Positions 45,872 to 56,117 are shown, numbered from the stretch's first letter. The stretch is 64,000 nucleotides of DNA from Panulirus ornatus (GCF_036320965.1 NC_092270.1:18110940-18174939); one strand, 5' to 3'. A program made the numbers and translations. Notes: generated by a model not told the origin, from the letters alone.

Positions 45872-47975
45872 TATATTTTATTGAACTTGAATGTTGTTTT
45901 CAACGTTAGTAGGGTAGCACCAAGATTAGAAAAGAAAAGGCTGCATCTGCTCACATCCACTCTCTACCTTTCATGTGAAATGCACTGAAATCACAGCTCT
46001 TTATCCACAACCAGACCCAACAGACCTTTCCATGGTTTACCCCAGGTGCTTCACATGCCTTGGTTCAGTTCATTGATAGGACACCTTCCCAAGTATACCA
46101 CATGGTTCCTATTCACTCGATCCCATGCACGCCTTTCATTCATCTTCTTACATGTTCAGGCTCCATCACTTAAAATCTTTTTCATTCCATCTTCCCATGT
46201 TTGGTCACCTGTTCTCCTTCCTTCCATAATTGACATATATATATCCTCTATGTCAACCTTTCCCCACTCATTCTCGCCATATGTCCAAACCATTTCAGCA
46301 CACCTTCATCAGCTCTCTCAACCATGCTTTTTTTTTATTACCACTCCTCTTTGTCTTACCCTTTCATTACTTATTTGATCAAATCATCTCTACACATAAT
46401 GGCCTCAAATATTTAATTTCCAACCCATTCACCCTCCTTCACACAGCCTTATCTGTAACCCATTCCTCACATCCATTTAATAATGATGGGACTATTATCC
46501 TTCAAACATACCCATTTTTGCCTTTCCAGATAACTTTCTCTCTTTCCACACATTATTCAGCACTCCCAGAACTTTCACCCCCTCAACCATCTAATGATTC
46601 ACTTCCACTTCCATGGTTCCATTTGCTGTTATGTCCGCTCTCAGGTACTTAAAGCACTTCTCTTCCAATGTTTTTTTCTGTCCAATCCCTCATCCCAATT
46701 TACCTGTTCCTCCACCATGCTAAAACTAATAGCCTTGCTTTCATTCACGTTTACTCTCAACTTTCTCCATCCACACACTCTTCTAAACTCGGTCACCAAC
46801 TTCTGCAGTTTCTTACTCAAATCTGCCATCAGTGCTGTATCATCAGTAAGCAACAACTGTCTCACTTCCCAGGCCCTCTTATCCTCAACAGACTGCATAC
46901 TTACCCCTCTCTCCAAGACTCTCGCATTTACCTTCCTTACCACCCCAACCATAAACAAATTGATCGATCATGGTGACATCACATACCCCTGCCACAGATC
47001 AACCTTCACTTGTAACTATTTATTCTCCTACCTTTCTACTCATTTGCATACCTTATATCCTTAATAAAATCCTCTCTATTTCTTGCTGCTTTCCTCTCAC
47101 ATTTATTTTTAAGACCTTCCACAAGACATCTCTATCAACCCGATCATGTGCTTTCTTCATATCCATAAATGCCATACACAAAGTCATCTATTTCTCAAAG
47201 TATTTCTCACAAACTCTTTAAAGCAAACACCAGATCCACACTTTCTCCACCACTTCTGAAACTACACTGCTCCAGTCTGATGCTCTGTACATGCCCTCAC
47301 AATCTATACCCTTCCATACAGCTTACTAGGTACACCCAACAAACTTACACCTCAGTAGTCTGAACACTTACCTTTAACCTCCTTGCTTTTATACAATGAA
47401 ACTCTACATGCATTCCACCAATCCTCAGGCACCTCTCCATGATCCATACGTACAATGAAAATCCTTACCAACCAATCAATTGTGCAGCCACCCTCTTTCT
47501 CAATAAATTCAACAGCAGTACCATCCACCCGTCTCCTTTCTACATTTCATCTTATGTAAGGCTTTTACCACCTATTCTGTCTTCACCAAACCACCCTCCA
47601 TACTTCTCATACCACCCCAAACCAAACATCCTACATCTGCCACCCTATTATCAAACAATTTCAACAGTTCTTCAAAATTCTTAATACATCTCCCCACTTC
47701 ATCACTACTTTAAACTGCTTCACCTTTTGCCCCATTCACCGATGTCCCTACTTGTTCTCATGTTTTTTGCACATTATTAACCTCCTTCCACAACATCATC
47801 TGTCTCCCTAAAGTTTAGTTGTACTTTTTCACTGTTGCTTTCATTTGTCCCATTTTTCAACCCCTGACCTCATGCTGTTTTCTTTTATACATTCCCCTTA
47901 TCATTTGCACTCCTTCCTGTAAGAACTGCTGAAACGCCTTTCTTTTCTCTTTCACTTCATCCCATCACTCTGTCT
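45872..47975 (-). mobile_element. RT-A, older copy A14 (long, broken)
   Basis: Minus strand, older lineage. The tail complement is at 45885-45930 (GTTTTCAACGTTAGTAGGGTA). Coding remnants include 46641-46958 (VVRKVNARVLERGVSMQSV, TDDTALMADL, KLRVNVNESKAISFS) and scattered EDWWNAC, LIGWLV and GFxxW motifs to 47570. It reaches the KEKREAFGRFLQ-equivalent near 47930. At least ten frame breaks are present. Confidence 0.85.
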
Positions 47976-48365
47976 ATATCTCTGGTGCCTGTTCCCACCA
48001 GGAATACACCATCCATGCTTTCTTCCACCACTTTTTTCCCTCAAGTACTCTTTCACTCTATTTTCCATGTCACAGGGGATCTTTCTCTCACACCAATCTA
48101 ATTAATTGTTTTCATACACTCCTTATAAACTCCCAGTCTTGTAGTCTTTCCTCATATTCAAACACCTCAGAGTAATACGTTTCACCCAATCTATCACTTC
48201 ACAATTCATTCCCTTAGCATTCCGTGCCATACCACATCTTTCATACACCCCTTCATCTCTCTCTTCATTCCAGCTAGTCACACCACATGCTCCTCTCAAT
48301 TAGCACATTTCCACAGCTTGACTTCTTAACCTCTGTGACTCATTCCATGTCCATTTAACAGCTGC
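47976..48365 (-). mobile_element. RT-C: fragment of a third LINE family
   Basis: The minus strand reads, in broken frame, LRGACGVTSWNEERDEGVYE, RCGMARNAKGMNCEVIDWVK, RITLRCLNMRKDYKTGS and MENRVKEYLREKSGG. This is the C-terminal region of a different LINE type (CGVTxW, RCGM, VEWVKRxTLRW). It lies between the 5' end of A14 and the 5' end of A15. Confidence 0.5.
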
Positions 48366-48423
48366 ATAGGTCAGGGTCAAGAGGACCATGCTCTCCCTTA
48401 ATCCTTTCTGCACTTCCATACTT

Positions 48424-49383
48424 ACATGAGGGAGGTAAATGCAGGAGTCTTGGAGACAGGGGTGAGTATGCAGTCTGTAGGTGTTGAGAGGGCCTGTTAT
48501 TTGTTAACAATACAGTACTAATGGCAGATTCAAGTGAGAAACTGCAGAAGTTGGTGACTGAGTTTGGAAGAAAATGTGAAAGCACTCTTGAGAGTGAATA
48601 AAAGCAAGGTTATCAGCCTTAGCAGGGTTGAGGGACAGGTTAGTTGGGGTGTGAGTTTGAAAGGAGAAAAATTGGAGGAAGTGAAGAAAATTAGTCAAAG
48701 GGTTGGGGGAGGAGGCGAAGGTTCTGGGAGCACTAAAAAATGTGTGGAAATAGATAAATTTATCTGGGAGGGCAAAAATGGATATGTTTGAAGGAACAGT
48801 AGTCCCAATGATATTTAATAAGTGGTAGGAATGGGTTTTAGATATGGCTGTGCAGAGGAGCATAGAAGTGTTGAAATGAAGTTTGAAAGTAATATGTGTA
48901 AGGTCATTTGATCTTGTAACTAATGAAAGGGTAAGAAAGATTTGTGGTAATAAAAAGAGTGTGGTTAAGAAAGCTGAACATGTGCTGAAATGGTTTGGTC
49001 ATATGGAGAGAATGATTGAGGAAAGGTTGATAAAGAGAATAATGTGTCATAAGTGGAGGGAACAAGAACAGGAAGACCAAATTGGACACAAAGGGATGAA
49101 GTGAATTTAAATTTTGAGCAGTTGAGGCTTGAACATGCAGAAACGTGAAAGACATGCACGGGATAGAGTGAATTGGTACAGAGTGATATACTTGGGTTGA
49201 TGTGCTGTCAAGGGACTGAACCAGGGCATGTGAAGCATCCAGCATAAACCATGGAAAGGTCTTTGGGATGTGGTTGTCGATAGGGAGCTGTGGTTTAGGT
49301 GCATTACACATGACAGGTAGAGAATAGATGTGAGTGAATGTGGTCTTTCTTCATCTGTTCATGGTGCTACCTTACTTACACAG
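48424..49383 (+). mobile_element. RT-A copy A15 (3' half, broken)
   Basis: Plus strand, from REVNAGVLETGVSMQSVG (48424) through LRVNKSKVISLSRVEGQV (48590) and LKWFGHMERMIEERLIKRI (48985) to the 3' UTR and tail at about 49380. It stands head-to-head with A14 across RT-C. Confidence 0.85.
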
Positions 49384-49387
49384 AAAA

Positions 49388-49597
49388 AGGGGAGAAAGAA
49401 TACTTCCCACATATTCCCTGTGTATCGTAGAAGGCGACTAAAAGGGGAGGGAGCGGGGGCTGGATGTCTTCCCCTCTCGTTTATAATTTTCCAAAAGAAA
49501 GAGCAGAGAAGGGGGCCAAGTGAGGATATTCCCTCAAAGGCTCAGTTCTCTGTTCTTAGTGCTACCTTGCTAATGCGGGAAATGGCAAATAGTATGA
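49388..49597 (+). mobile_element. SINE-like repeat S5
   Basis: Sense on plus: AGGGGAGAAAGAATACTTCC, GTAGAAGGCGACTAAAAGGG, TTTTCCAAAAGAAAG and GAGGATATTCCCTCAAAGG lead to the hairpin block TTGCTAATGCGGGAAATGGC. It directly follows the tail of A15. Confidence 0.85.
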
Positions 49598-49607
49598 ATA
49601 TATATAT

Positions 49608-49829
49608 AGGGATAGGGGAGAAAGAATACTTCCCACGTATTCCCTGCGTGTCGTAGAAGGCGACTAAAAGGGAAGGGAGTGGGGGGCTGGAAATCCTCCC
49701 CTCTTGGTTTTTTTTTTTTTTTCCAAAAGAAGGAACAGAGAAGAGGTCCAGGTGAGGATATTCCCTCAAAGGCCCAGTCCTCTGTTCTTAACGCTACCTC
49801 GCTATCACGGGAAATAGCGAATAGTATGA

Positions 49830-49838
<9 letters not shown>
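49608..49838 (+). mobile_element. SINE-like repeat S6 (full length)
   Basis: Sense on plus, in tandem after S5. The tail is CGCTACCTCGCTATCACGGG, AAATAGCGAATAGTATG, then an A-run and a TA array. Confidence 0.88.

Positions 49839-49901
<63 letters not shown>
49839..49901. repeat. (TA)n microsatellite between two SINE tails
   Basis: The array is flanked on the left by the tail of S6 and on the right by the tail of the inverted S7. Confidence 0.97.
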
Positions 49902-49903
<2 letters not shown>

Positions 49904-50144
49904 TTTCTTTTTTTCTTTCAAACTATTCGCCATTTCCCGTGTTCGTGAGGTAGCGTTAAGAACAGAAGACTGGGCCTTTGTGGGAATATCCTCACCTGGC
50001 CCTTCCTCTGTTCCTTCTTTTGGAAAATTAGAAAATAATGAGAGGGGAGGATTTCCAGCTCCCCGCCCCCTCCCCTTTTAGTCGCCTTCTACGACACGCA
50101 GGGAATACGTGGGAAGTATTCTTTCTCCCCTATCCCCAGGGATA
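49902..50144 (-). mobile_element. SINE-like repeat S7 (full length)
   Basis: Complement orientation, running from TTTCAAACTATTCGCC to CCCCTATCCCCAGGGATA. It forms the outer left arm of a large palindrome with S8. Confidence 0.88.
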
Positions 50145-50180
50145 AATATATAATATATATATTTATATATATTTATATAA

Positions 50181-51186
50181 TTTTTTTTTTTTTTTTTTAT
50201 ACTTTGTCGCTGTCTCCCGCGTTTGCGAGGTAGCGCAAGGAAACAGACGAAAGAAATGGCCCAACCCTCCCCATACACATGTATATACATACGTCCACAC
50301 ATGCAAATATACATACCTACACAGCTTTCCATGGTTTACCCCAGACGCTTCACATGCCTTGATTCAATCCACTGACAGCACGTCAGCCCCGGTATACCAC
50401 ATCGCTCCAATTCACTCTATTCCTTGCCCTCCTTTCACCCTCCTGCATGTTCAGGCCCCGATCACACAAAATCTTTTTCACTCCATCTTTCCACCTCCAA
50501 TTTGGTCTCCCTCTTCTCCTTGTTCCCTCCACCTCCAACACATATATCCTCTTGGTCAGTCTTTCCTCACTCATCCTCTCCATGTGCCCAAACCACTTCA
50601 AAACACCCTCTTCTGCTCTCTCAACCACGCTCTTTTTATTTCCACACATCTCTCTTACCCTTACGTTACTCACTCGATCAAACCACCTCACACCACACAT
50701 TGTCCTCAAACATCTCATTTCCAGCACATCCATCCTCCTGTGCACAACTCTATCCATAGCCCACGCCTCGCAACCATACAACATTGTTGGCACCACTATT
50801 CCTTCAAACATACCCATTTTTGCTTTCCGAGATAATGTTCTCGACTTCCACACATTCTTCAAGGCCCCCAGAATTTTCGCCCCCTCCCCCACCCTATGAT
50901 CCACTTCCGCTTCCATGGTTCCATCCGCTGCCAGATCCACTCCCAGATATCTAAAACACTTCACTTCCTCCAGTTTTTCTCCATTCAAACTCACTTCCCA
51001 ATTGACTTGACCCTCAACCCTACTGTACCTAATAACCTTGCTCTTATTCACATTTACTCTTAACTTTCTTCTTCCACACACTTTACCAAACTCAGTCACC
51101 AGCTTCTGCAGTTTCACACATGAATCAGCCACCAGCGCTGTGTCATCAGCGAACAACAACTGACTCACTTCCCAAGCTCTCTCATA
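50181..51186 (-). mobile_element. RT-A copy A16 (young; short 3' UTR)
   Basis: Minus strand. An A-tail (T-run 50181-50198) leads to the tail complement TATACTTTGTCGCTGTCTCC. The 3' UTR is shortened: TACCTACACAGC joins directly to TTTCCATGG. The coding region is open to the 5' truncation at the RAWEVSQ codons. It is head-to-head with A17 across a 24-base TA-rich spacer. Confidence 0.93.
50383..51168 (-). CDS. RT-A reverse transcriptase, C-terminal fragment (A16)
   Basis: 261 open codons, matching residues 400-660 of the 660-residue frame at 59001-60983. It begins at the active-site block LLFADDTALVAD (catalytic DD present). It continues through KLRVNVNKSKVI, FRYLGVDLAADG, LYGCEAWAMDR, LKWFGHMERM and GRPNWRWKDGV to the VYRG stop. 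Motifs A and B are missing, so it cannot be an active enzyme. The absence of frameshifts implies recent insertion. Confidence 0.85.
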   Translation of the reverse strand: MSQLLFADDTALVADSCVKLQKLVTEFGKVCGRRKLRVNVNKSKVIRYSRVEGQVNWEVSLNGEKLEEVKCFRYLGVDLAADGTMEAEVDHRVGEGAKILGALKNVWKSRTLSRKAKMGMFEGIVVPTMLYGCEAWAMDRVVHRRMDVLEMRCLRTMCGVRWFDRVSNVRVREMCGNKKSVVERAEEGVLKWFGHMERMSEERLTKRIYVLEVEGTRRRGRPNWRWKDGVKKILCDRGLNMQEGERRARNRVNWSDVVYRG

Positions 51187-51210
51187 TATATTTATATATG
51201 TTTATATAAG

Positions 51211-52090
51211 TTAAGAGTAAATGTGAATAAGAGCAAGGTTATTAGGTACAGTAGGGTTGAGGGTCAAGTCAACTGGGAGGTGAGTTTGAATGGAGAAAAA
51301 CTGGAGGAAGTGAAGTGTTTTAGATATCTGGGAGTGGATCTGGCAGCGGATGGAACCATGGAAGCGGAAGTGGATCATAGGGTGGGGGAGGGGGCGAAAA
51401 TTCTGGGGGCCTTGAAGAATGTGTGGAAGTCGAGAACATTATCTCGGAAAGCAAAAATGGGTATGTTTGAAGGAATAGTGGTTCCAACAATGTTGTATGG
51501 TTGCGAGGCGTGGGCTATGGATAGAGTTGTGCGCAGGAGGATGGATGTGCTGGAAATGAGATGTTTGAGGACAATGTGTGGTGTGAGGTGGTTTGATCGA
51601 GTGAGTAACGTAAGGGTAAGAGAGATGTGTGGAAATAAAAAGAGCGTGGTTGAGAGAGCAGAAGAGGGTATTTTGAAGTGGTTTGGGCACATGGAGAGAA
51701 TGAGTGAGGAAAGATTGACCAAGAGGATATATGTGTCGGAGGTGGAGGGAACGAGGATAAGAGGGAGACCAAATTGGAGGTGGAAAGATGGAGTGAAAAA
51801 GATTTTGTGTGATCGGGGCCTGAACATGCAGGAGGGTGAAAGGAGGGCAAGGAATAGAGTGAATTCGAGCGATGTGGTATACCGGGGTTGACGTGCTGTC
51901 AGTGGATTGAATCAAGGCATGTGAAGCGTCTGGGGTAAACCATGGAAAGCGGTGTAGGTATGTATATTTGTGTGTGTGGACGTATGTATATACATGTGTA
52001 TGGGGGGGGTTGGGCCATTTCTTTCGTCTGTTTCCTTGCGCTACCTCGCAAACGCGGGAGACAGCGACAAAGTATAATAAAAAAAATGAA
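51211..52090 (+). mobile_element. RT-A copy A17 (young; short 3' UTR)
   Basis: Plus strand, from the KLRVNVNKSK codons to the tail GACAGCGACAAAGTATAATAAA. The 3' UTR is short (GGAAAGCGGTGTAGGTATG). It is the inverted counterpart of A16, with several differences: about five amino-acid changes over 222 codons, for example H/R, V/I and W/S. Confidence 0.93.
51223..51891 (+). CDS. RT-A C-terminal fragment (A17)
   Basis: 222 open codons equal to residues 439-660 of the long frame: NKSKVIRYSRVEGQ, the thumb, and the C-terminal WFGH and GRPNWRW motifs. It lacks the entire catalytic palm. It ends at the same VYRG stop as the other young copies. Confidence 0.8.
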   Translation: MNKSKVIRYSRVEGQVNWEVSLNGEKLEEVKCFRYLGVDLAADGTMEAEVDHRVGEGAKILGALKNVWKSRTLSRKAKMGMFEGIVVPTMLYGCEAWAMDRVVRRRMDVLEMRCLRTMCGVRWFDRVSNVRVREMCGNKKSVVERAEEGILKWFGHMERMSEERLTKRIYVSEVEGTRIRGRPNWRWKDGVKKILCDRGLNMQEGERRARNRVNSSDVVYRG

Positions 52091-52152
52091 AATATATATT
52101 TATATATATAATATATATATTTATATATTTATCCCCAGGGATAAATATTATA

Positions 52153-52398
52153 TATTTATCCCTGGGGATAGGGGAGAAAGAATACTTCCCACGTATTCCC
52201 TGCGTGTCGTAGAAGGCGACTAAAAGGAGAGGGAGCAGGGGGCTGGAAATCCTCCCCTCTCATTATTTTTTTTTTTTTTAATTTTCCAAAAGAAGGAACA
52301 GAAAGGGGGGCCAGGTGAGGATATTCCCTCAAAGGCCCAGTCCTCTGTTCTTAACGCTACCTCGCTAATGCGGGAAATGGCGAATAGTTTGAAAGAAA
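52153..52398 (+). mobile_element. SINE-like repeat S8 with a head palindrome
   Basis: Sense on plus, from ATCCCTGGGGATAGGGGAG to CGAATAGTTTGAAAG. Just before it, a stub of the head in reverse orientation (52131-52147) makes an exact 17-bp inverted repeat around TTATA (arms 52131-52147 and 52153-52169). Confidence 0.88.
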
Positions 52399-52415
52399 AA
52401 GAAAGATTATGTACA

Positions 52416-53316
52416 TATATTTATTCTATTTTGCTGTGTCACTGTCTCCCGCGTTAGAGAGGTAGTGCAAGGAAACAGACGAAAGAACGGCCCAACCCAC
52501 CCACATACACATGTATATACATACACGTCCACACACGCAAATATACATAGCTATACATCTCAATGTATACATATATATACACACAGACATAAACATGTTT
52601 ACACATGTACATAATTCATACTGTCTGCCTTTATTTATTCCCATCGCCACCTCGCCACACACGGAATAACAACCCCCTCCCCCCTCATGTGTGCGAGGTA
52701 GCGCTAGGAAAAGACAACAAAGGCCCCATTTGTTCACACTCAGTCTATAGCTGTCATGTAATAATGCACCGAAACCACAGCTCCCTTTCCACATCCAGGC
52801 CCCACAGAACTTTCCATGGTTTACCCTAGACGCTTCACATGCCCTGGTTCAATCCATTGACAGCACGTCGACCCCGGTATACCACATCATTCCAATTCAC
52901 TCTATTCCTTGCACGCCTTTCACCCTCCCGCATGTTCAGGCCCCGATCACTCAAAATCTTTTTCACTCCGTCTTTCCACCTCCAATTTGGTCTCCCACTT
53001 CTCCTCATTCCCTCCACCTCTGACACATATATCCTTTTGGTCAATCTTTCCTCACTCATTTTCTCCATGTGACCAAACCATTTCAAAACACCCTCTTCTG
53101 CTCTCTCAACCACACTCTTTTTATTTCCACACATCTCTCTTACCCTTCTTACATTACTTACTCGATCAAACCACCTGACACCACATATTGTCCTCAAACA
53201 TCTCATTTCCAGCACATCCAACCTCCTGCGCACAACTCTATCTATAGCCCACGCCTCGCAACCATACAACATTGTTGGAACCACTACTCCTTCAAACATA
53301 CCCATTTTTGCTTTCT
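52416..53316 (-). mobile_element. RT-A copy A18 (long 3' UTR)
   Basis: Minus strand, with the complete long 3' UTR and 156 open codons (52835-53305). The C-terminus is the ancestral form VYRGRRAVNGLNQGM. One extra arginine codon (SNVRRVREM) is a 3-base duplication. It is truncated at the RKAKMG codons and joins A19 head-to-head without a spacer. Confidence 0.93.
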
Positions 53317-54245
53317 GGAAGCGTTGAAAAATGTGTGGAAGTCAAGAACGTTATCTTGGAAAGCAAAAATGGGTATGTTTGAGGGAATAGTGGTTCCAAC
53401 AATGTTATATGGTTGCGAGGCGTGGGCTATAGATAGAGTTGTGCGGAGGAGGGTGGATGTGCTGGAAATGAGATGTTTGAGGACAATATGTGATGTGAGG
53501 TGGTTTGATCGAGTAAGTAATGTAAGGGTAAGAGAGATGTGTGGTAATAAAAAGAGAGTGGTTGAGAGAGCAGAAGAGGGTGTTTTGAAATGGTTTGGTC
53601 ACATGGAGAGAGTGAGTGAGGAAAGATTGACAAAGAGGATATACGTGTCAGAGGTGGAGGGAATGAGAAGTGGGAGACCAAATTGGAGGTGGAAAGACGG
53701 AGTGAAAAAGATTTTGAGTGATCGGGGCCTGAACATGCAGGAGGGTGAAAGGCATGCAAGGAATAGGGTGAATTGGAACGATGTGGTATACCGGGGTCGA
53801 CGTGCTGTCAATGGATTGAACCAGGGCATGTGAAGTGTCTGGGGCAAACCATGGAAAGTTCTGTGGGGTCTGGATGTGGAATGGGAGCTGTGGTTTTGGT
53901 GCATTATACATGACAGCTAGAGACTGAGTGTGAACAAATGTGGCCTTTGTTGTCTTTTCCTAGCACTACCTCGCACACATGCGGGGGGAGGGGGTTGTTA
54001 TTTCACGTGTGGCGGGGTGGCGACGGGAATGAATGAAGGCAGACCATGAATTATGTACATGTGTATATATGTATATGTCTGTGTGTGTGTGTATATATGC
54101 ATACGTTGAGATGTATAGGTATGCACATGTGCATGTGTGGACTTGTATGTATATACACACGTATGTGGGTGGGTTGGGCCATTCTTTTGTCTGTTTCCTT
54201 GCACTACCTCACTAACGTGGGAGACAGCAACAAAGCAAAATAAAT
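53317..54245 (+). mobile_element. RT-A copy A19 (long 3' UTR)
   Basis: Plus strand, from EALKNVWKSRTLSWKAK through an open frame to 53833 (ancestral QGM end), then the long 3' UTR and the tail GACAGCAACAAAGCAAAATAAATAAATAAA. The 254-codon frame starting at 53069 runs across the junction from antisense A18 into sense A19. Only the part after about 53317 is real retrotransposon coding sequence. Confidence 0.92.
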
Positions 54246-54262
54246 AAATAAAATATATAAAT

Positions 54263-54399
54263 ACGTTGAGATGTATAGGTATGTATATGTTCATGTCTGG
54301 ACATGTACATGTGTATGTGGGTGGTTGAGCCATTCTTTTGTCTGTTTCCTTGTGCTACCTCGCTAACGTGGGAGACAGCGACAATGTATAAATAGATGA

Positions 54400-54402
<3 letters not shown>
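54263..54402 (+). mobile_element. RT-A 3'-UTR tail A20 (tandem)
   Basis: A second copy of the last ~130 bases of the 3' UTR, in tandem after A19: ACGTTGAGATGTATAGGTATG to GACAGCGACAATGTATAAATAG. Confidence 0.88.

Positions 54403-54450
<48 letters not shown>
54403..54450. repeat. (TA)n microsatellite
   Basis: Between the tail of A20 and the truncated S9. Confidence 0.97.
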
Positions 54451-54452
<2 letters not shown>

Positions 54453-54606
54453 TCCTCTCTCTCTTTTTTTTTTTTTTTTTTAATTTTCCAAAAGAAGGAA
54501 CAGAGAAGAGGTCCAGGTGAGGATATTCCCTCAAAGGCCCAGTCCTCTGTTCTTAACGCTACCTCGGTATCGCGGGAAATAGCGAATAGTATGAAAAAAA
54601 AAAAAA
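54451..54606 (+). mobile_element. SINE-like repeat S9 (head-truncated)
   Basis: Starts in the middle (CCTCCTCTCTC, T-run, AATTTTCCAAAAGAAGG) and is complete to the tail CGAATAGTATGAAAA. Confidence 0.85.
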
Positions 54607-54627
54607 ATATATATATATATATATATA
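54607..54627. repeat. Short (TA)n
   Basis: About ten TA repeats between the S9 A-tail and the 5' end of A21. Confidence 0.9.
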
Positions 54628-56100
54628 AGGTATAAGTTTGTTGAGTATTCCTGGTAAATTATATGGGAGGGTATTGATTGAGAGGGTGAAGGCATGTACA
54701 GAGCATCAGACTGGGGAAGAGCAGTGTGGTTTCAGAAGTGGTAGAGGATGTGTGGATCAGGTGTTTGCTTTGAAGAATGTATGTGAGAAATACTTAGAAA
54801 AGCAAATGGATTTGTATGTAGCATTTATGGATCTGGAGAAGGCATATGATAGAGTTGATAGAGATGCTCTGTGGAAGGTATTAAGAATATATGGTGTGGG
54901 AGGCAAGTTGTTAGAAGCAGTGAAAAGTTTTTATCGAGGATGTAAGGCATGTGTACGTGTAGGAAGAGAGGAAAGTGATTGGTTCTCAGTGAATGTAGGT
55001 TTGCGGCAGGGGTGTGTGATGTCTCCATGGTTGTTTAATTTGTTTATGGATGGGGTTGTTAGGGAGGTAAATGCAAGAGTTTTGGAAAGAGGGGCAAGTA
55101 TGAAGTCTGTTGGGGATGAGAGAGCTTGGGAAGTGAGTCAGTTGTTGTTCGCTGATGATACAGCGCTGGTGGCTGATTCATGTGAGAAACTGCAGAAGCT
55201 GGTGACTGAGTTTGGTAAAGTGTGTGGAAGAAGAAAGTTAAGAGTAAATGTGAATAAGAGCAAGGTTATTAGGTACAGTAGGGTTGAGGGTCAAGTCAAT
55301 TGGGAGGTGAGTTTGAATGGAGAAAAACTGGAGGAAGTGAAGTGTTTTAGATATCTGGGAGTGGATCTGGCAGCGGATGGAACCATGGAAGCGGAAGTGG
55401 ATCATAGGGTGGGGGAGGGGGCAAAAATTCTGGGGGCCTTGAAGAATGTGTGGAAGTCGAGAACATTATCTCGGAAAGCAAAAATGGGTATGTTTGAAGG
55501 AATAGTGGTTCCAACAATGTTGTATGGTTGCGAGGCGTGGGCTATGGATAGAGTTGTGCACAGGAGGATGGATGTGCTGGAAATGAGATGTTTGAGGACA
55601 ATGTGTGGTGTGAGGTGGTTTGATCGAGTGAGTAACGTAAGGGTAAGAGAGATGTGTGGAAATAAAAAGAGCGTGGTTGAGAGAGCAGAAGAGGGTATTT
55701 TGAAGTGGTTTGGGCACATGGAGAGAATGAGTGAGGAAAGATTGACCAAGAGGATATATGTGTCGGAGGTGGAGGGAACGAGGAGAAGAGGGAGACCAAA
55801 TTGGAGGTGGAAAGATGGAGTGAAAAAGATTTTGTGTGATCGGGGCCTGAACATGCAGGAGGGTGAAAGGAGGGCAAGGAATAGAGTGAATTGGAGCGAT
55901 GTGGTATACCGGGGTTGACGTGCTGTCAGTGGATTGAATCAAGGCATGTGAAGCGTCTGGGGTAAACCATGGAAAGCTGTGTAGGTACGTATATTTGCGT
56001 GTGTGGACGTATGTATATACATGTGTATGGGGGGGGTTGGGCCATTTCTTTCGTTTGTTTCCTTGCGCTACCTCGCAAACGCGGGAGACAGCGACAAAGC

Positions 56101-56117
<17 letters not shown>
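54628..56117 (+). mobile_element. RT-A copy A21 (young, palm intact)
   Basis: Plus strand, 5'-truncated in the RT fingers (GISLLSIPGK codons at 54628). It has an open frame to 55918, the short 3' UTR (GGAAAGCTGTGTAGGTACG), and the tail GACAGCGACAAAGC followed by about 17 A and a TA array. Confidence 0.95.
54638..55918 (+). CDS. RT-A reverse transcriptase, 426-codon fragment (A21)
   Basis: Open fragment equal to residues 235-660 of the 660-residue frame, with the palm in consensus form. GFRSGRGCVDQ is near residue 31. Motif A is DLEKAYDRVD (catalytic Asp about residue 65), motif B is GLRQGCVMSPWLF (about 121) and motif C is FADDTALVAD (171-180, with both Asp). The KSKVIRYS and LGVDLAADG primer-grip/thumb region follows. 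The C-terminal part has LYGCEAW, LRTMCGVRWFDR, WFGHMERM and GRPNWRWKDGV. The N-terminal fingers and any endonuclease are absent through 5' truncation. There is no frame damage, so it is among the youngest copies here. The first codon is not a genuine start. Confidence 0.9.
   Translation: MLSIPGKLYGRVLIERVKACTEHQTGEEQCGFRSGRGCVDQVFALKNVCEKYLEKQMDLYVAFMDLEKAYDRVDRDALWKVLRIYGVGGKLLEAVKSFYRGCKACVRVGREESDWFSVNVGLRQGCVMSPWLFNLFMDGVVREVNARVLERGASMKSVGDERAWEVSQLLFADDTALVADSCEKLQKLVTEFGKVCGRRKLRVNVNKSKVIRYSRVEGQVNWEVSLNGEKLEEVKCFRYLGVDLAADGTMEAEVDHRVGEGAKILGALKNVWKSRTLSRKAKMGMFEGIVVPTMLYGCEAWAMDRVVHRRMDVLEMRCLRTMCGVRWFDRVSNVRVREMCGNKKSVVERAEEGILKWFGHMERMSEERLTKRIYVSEVEGTRRRGRPNWRWKDGVKKILCDRGLNMQEGERRARNRVNWSDVVYRG

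Noticed and set aside
50359..51891. 150-160-codon frames with HSIPCPPFTLLHVQAPIT-type peptides on the strand opposite the LINEs
   Set aside because: They recur at every RT-A copy because they are the antisense strand of the conserved C-terminal coding region.
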